7,074 nucleotides of DNA. Origin: an uncultured Acetatifactor sp. (GTDB taxonomy: Bacteria > Bacillota > Clostridia > Lachnospirales > Lachnospiraceae). The stretch covers positions 1 through 7,074 of the forward strand of contig CAJULV010000103.1 of assembly GCA_910587555.1 (NCBI GenBank), read 5' to 3'. The notes under the pieces were generated by a model. The model did no database searches. It saw nothing but the letters and a program-made list of their open reading frames with translations, and was not told the origin of the DNA. A program made the position numbers and the translations under genes. Below are positions 6,393 through 7,074 of this stretch, piece after piece. The first letter of the stretch is position 1; every line of letters starts with the position of its first letter.

Positions 6393-7074
6393 GGAAACCC
6401 GGATCAATGAAAAGAGCTTTTATCTGTGCGGTAGCTGCTACAATGTTTCTTGTTTTTGCGGCATCTGTCCTGACGATTTATGGATGCTACCGTATACAGA
6501 AAGTGATACTTCCAGATTCTCAGGAAGTCTGGCTGAATACCCGGACGGTCACAGCGGACGGGAGGGTATTAGAGGGAGGGCAGAGGGTTATCCTTGACGA
6601 ACCTGCCCAGGTGGGTATGCTTGTTCCTGCCGGAGTGGATGTAGCTCTGGAGAATACGGAATTCATAATAGAGAAAATCGAGTCCGGCTTCGCGGCGCTT
6701 CGCCCAAAGCAAAAGTTCGTATACAGAATGGCAGGCATTTCTATGGTGCTGCTTCCTTTTGTCTATTCCATTACAGGTATCATGCTGTGCGCATGGTGGT
6801 TTTACAGGAAAGAACTGTCACCGCCCATTCAGGTTCTTGCCGATGCGACAAAACATATCCGGGAGCAAGACCTTGATTTTAGGGTTGATTACAGCAGGAA
6901 TGATGAATTAGGAAGGCTCTGCACCGCTTTTGAAGAAATGCGGCAGGCGCTCTATGATAACAACCGTCAGCTATGGAACATGATTGAGCAGCGCAGAATC
7001 CTGCAGGCATCAGTGGCACATGACCTCAGAAATCCCATTGCGATTGTTGAGGGATATGTGGAATATATGCAGCA
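6380..7074 (+). CDS. Membrane sensor histidine kinase (3' end outside window)
   Basis: N-terminal 231 codons of the kinase partner of the preceding response regulator. Visible in order: TM1 (about 12-34), an extracytoplasmic domain of roughly 80 residues (36-115) with no recognised fold, TM2 (117-142), a HAMP linker (143-192, containing LSPPIQVLADATKHI and NDELGRLCTAFEEM), and the start of the HisKA domain with phospho-acceptor H214 in SVAHDLRNPIAIVEGY. The H-box form H-D-L-R-N-P is typical of class I kinases; the ATPase domain must lie beyond the window. The start is uncertain. ATG 6380 has GGGGGA ten bases upstream and overlaps the regulator by 13 bases, while ATG 6389 makes an ATGA overlap with the regulator's stop but has a weak RBS. 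The short external domain implies direct sensing of a small ligand or envelope state; the signal is unknown. Confidence 0.93.
   Translation, partial: MEKMRKPGSMKRAFICAVAATMFLVFAASVLTIYGCYRIQKVILPDSQEVWLNTRTVTADGRVLEGGQRVILDEPAQVGMLVPAGVDVALENTEFIIEKIESGFAALRPKQKFVYRMAGISMVLLPFVYSITGIMLCAWWFYRKELSPPIQVLADATKHIREQDLDFRVDYSRNDELGRLCTAFEEMRQALYDNNRQLWNMIEQRRILQASVAHDLRNPIAIVEGYVEYMQ

Overview
The window looks like a low-to-mid GC Gram-positive anaerobe, most likely a Clostridia/Lachnospiraceae-type genome. This is an inference from the purine-rich Shine-Dalgarno sites (a perfect AGGAGG before the response regulator), the dense ATGA-coupled gene packing and the style of the proteins; no marker gene fixes the taxon. 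All supportable genes lie on the + strand.

Region 1 (1-5426, possibly to 5657) reads as one tightly packed transcription unit. It begins inside an ABC transporter permease (1-972, 5' end outside the window), which carries the EAA loop of binding-protein-dependent importers of the FbpB/ThiP type. A compact ABC ATPase (969-1577) follows through an ATGA overlap, then a membrane-anchored seven-blade beta-propeller of the two-component-regulator-propeller type (1574-2656) through another ATGA overlap. One base later comes a large protein of about 922 residues (2658-5426) that I cannot assign to a family. It has a winged-helix-like N-terminus, about nine membrane segments, a glycine-rich amphipathic stretch and a charged coiled-coil tail. 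The spacing says the four genes are co-expressed. A plausible but unproven reading is an importer joined to a surface sensor and a novel membrane protein.

Region 2 (5423-5657) is a short stretch in which coding-like sequence passes through all three forward frames. I read it as the frameshifted remnant of a small gene of about 78 codons that was once ATGA-coupled to the 922-residue gene.

Region 3 (5663-7074) is a separate two-component system. A sigma-A-type promoter (TTGACC, 17 bases, TATTAT) and a strong ribosome binding site precede an OmpR-family response regulator (5718-6392). Overlapping it is a membrane sensor histidine kinase that runs off the window just after its H-box. Two TTGAC direct repeats 11 bases apart overlap the -35 box and could be an autoregulatory site. 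No RNA genes, CRISPR arrays, insertion sequences or convincing terminators were seen.
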